Source of the DNA: an uncultured Acidobacteriota bacterium
Lineage (GTDB): Bacteria; Acidobacteriota; Blastocatellia; RBC074
Assembly: GCA_937967285.1 (NCBI GenBank)
Contig: CALBSU010000353.1
Span: forward strand, 2,501 to 11,707
Reading direction: 5' to 3'
DNA length: 9,207 nucleotides
Within the stretch, counting starts at the first letter, position 1. Each line of letters begins with the position of its first letter. The translations under genes were made by a program, and so were the position numbers. This document shows positions 1-9,207 of this stretch, in pieces. The notes beneath the pieces were generated by a model. It searched no databases. It was given only the letters and a program-made list of their open reading frames with translations, and was not told where the DNA came from.

Positions 1-182
<182 letters not shown>

Positions 183-236
183 CGCGGAAAAACTCACCCT
201 TACGAATAATTTGGTGAGGGGCGTGGGGCTGAAAAG

Positions 237-265
237 ATAATACGACATGAAAGTTCCCCGCGCAA
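237..265 (-). promoter_or_regulatory. Possible sigma-70-type promoter for the divergent minus-strand gene
   Basis: Read on the minus strand there is TTGCGC (265-260), a 17-nt spacer, then TATTAT (242-237). The -10 matches the consensus at five of six positions and the -35 at three of six, with ideal spacing. The start point would fall near 230, giving a leader of about 48 nt before the ATG at 182. This is pattern matching only; sigma-factor preferences of the host are unknown. Confidence 0.3.
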
Positions 266-309
266 CAAGCATCTGGAGCGCGGACAGGCCCCAAAAAAAT
301 TACCCCCTA

Positions 310-321
310 TGACATAAGTCA
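310..321. promoter_or_regulatory. FNR/CRP-family-like operator upstream of the operon
   Basis: A perfect palindrome TGAC-ATAA-GTCA has the half-site spacing of FNR/DNR-type sites (TTGAT-N4-ATCAA), here ATGAC-N4-GTCAC with the TGA/TCA core kept. Its centre is 315.5. A -10-like CATGAT at 345-350 would put the transcription start near 357, so the site would be centred at about -41.5, the classical position for activation by this family. Redox- or NO-dependent control of a nitrate/nitrite-type system fits this, but the regulator is not in the window and the site is inferred. Confidence 0.45.
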
Positions 322-346
322 CAGCCATAAGCATCAGGCCGGCTCA

Positions 347-366
347 TGATTACAGTGATGTAATCA
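347..366. promoter_or_regulatory. 20-bp palindrome, possible second operator or 5'-leader hairpin
   Basis: Two perfect 7-nt inverted arms, TGATTAC (347-353) and GTAATCA (360-366), flank a 6-nt spacer AGTGAT. It sits 18 nt before the start codon of the first operon gene and overlaps the predicted -10/+1 region, which would suit a repressor site. Its spacing differs from the nearby TGAC-N4-GTCA site, so a different regulator is likely. If transcribed it could instead form a small hairpin just ahead of the ribosome binding site. Confidence 0.35.
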
Positions 367-373
367 CCTTATC

Positions 374-378
374 GAGGG
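374..378 (+). promoter_or_regulatory. Ribosome binding site of the FAD oxidoreductase gene
   Basis: GAGGG lies 6 nt before the ATG at 385. It supports that start, which also gives the expected short N-terminus before the first Cys cluster. Confidence 0.55.
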
Positions 379-384
379 CTGATC

Positions 385-2298
<1,914 letters not shown>

Positions 2299-2307
2299 GG
2301 GGATGCC

Positions 2308-2796
<489 letters not shown>

Positions 2797-2799
2797 GCC

Positions 2800-4277
<1,478 letters not shown>

Positions 4278-4278
4278 T

Positions 4279-5940
<1,662 letters not shown>

Positions 5941-5946
5941 AGGATT

Positions 5947-6032
5947 TTCATCCACAAAGGACACCAAGAGACACAAAGAAGAACAATTATTATTTTGTAT
6001 GTTTGTGATTCTTTGTGTCCTTTGTGGATGAA
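5947..6032. repeat. Bulged 24-bp inverted repeat between the cytochrome c and molybdoenzyme genes
   Basis: The right arm (6009-6032) pairs perfectly with the left arm (5947-5964 plus 5975-5980) over 24 bp. A 10-nt bulge (5965-5974, CAAGAGACAC) remains in the left arm, where GACAC is directly repeated. The loop (5981-6008) is very AT-rich. The tract stands out against the GC-rich flanking genes and encodes nothing credible. Motifs such as CACAAAGGACAC read like a dispersed palindromic intergenic repeat. It begins 7 nt after the upstream stop codon. Confidence 0.8.
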
Positions 6033-6044
6033 TTTCTGTTTTTC
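5947..6044 (+). terminator. Possible intrinsic terminator/attenuator ahead of the molybdoenzyme gene
   Basis: The hairpin is followed at once by a T-rich run, TTTCTGTTTTTC (6033-6044). That is the layout of a Rho-independent terminator, although the stem is only 9/24 GC and the T-run is interrupted. If it works, it would partly separate expression of the Rieske/b/c genes from the downstream enzyme; it could instead be an RNA processing or stability element. The ribosome binding site of the next gene lies outside the stem. Confidence 0.35.
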
Positions 6045-6045
6045 T

Positions 6046-9207
<3,162 letters not shown>

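Larger units (their letters stand above)
183..384. other. Divergent intergenic region
   Basis: These 202 bases separate the divergent starts. They hold the candidate minus-strand promoter, the FNR-like palindrome and the 20-bp palindrome listed separately, and an A-rich patch (about 293-300). I see no credible open reading frame or RNA gene in them. Confidence 0.6.

Noticed and set aside
5947..6032. CRISPR array or IS terminal repeat
   Set aside because: There is only one inverted pair, no regularly spaced direct repeats, no transposase and no visible target-site duplication.

Overview
This is a GC-rich bacterial window with one long plus-strand gene cluster (385 to the right edge) that encodes a membrane electron-transfer chain, plus the start of one divergent gene (1-182, minus strand). 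No rRNA, tRNA, IS element or CRISPR array is visible. The organism cannot be named from this sequence. GC-rich codon use, tight operon packing and an NxrA/NarG-type catalytic subunit with a Rieske/cytochrome b module would fit an environmental lineage such as Acidobacteriota, Nitrospirota, Methylomirabilota or an anammox-like group; this is a weak inference.

Layout: 1-182 (minus) is the N-terminus of an unidentified membrane protein. 183-384 is a divergent intergenic region with two palindromes that look like regulator sites, one of FNR/CRP-family type. 385-2298 encodes a GltD-like FAD/NAD(P) oxidoreductase with a C-terminal 2x[4Fe-4S] ferredoxin domain. 2308-2796 is a Tat-targeted Rieske protein. 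2800-3567 is a b6-type cytochrome b. 3564-4277 is the C-terminal cytochrome b/subunit IV-like protein. 4279-5940 is a membrane-anchored heptaheme c-type cytochrome. The gaps between these five genes run from a 4-nt overlap to 9 nt, so they form one transcription unit. A 118-nt AT-rich gap with a large bulged hairpin follows. Then comes 6059-9207+, a Tat-targeted molybdopterin oxidoreductase alpha subunit of the NxrA/NarG type, cut by the window edge after 1049 codons.

How the parts may work together (inference): the Rieske, cytochrome b, subunit IV and heptaheme cytochrome form a bc/b6f-like quinol:cytochrome c oxidoreductase, with the heptaheme protein in place of cytochrome c1/f. The cytoplasmic FAD/ferredoxin subunit would link it to NAD(P)H or another low-potential carrier. 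The exported Mo enzyme would exchange electrons with the heme chain on the outer face, either reducing nitrate (or a related oxyanion) or oxidising nitrite. This resembles in outline the haloarchaeal exported nitrate reductases with Rieske/cyt b partners, and the anammox Rieske/cyt b complexes with an NAD(P)-oxidoreductase subunit, but joins both ideas in one locus. The beta subunit (NarH/NxrB) is not in the window and is expected just downstream.
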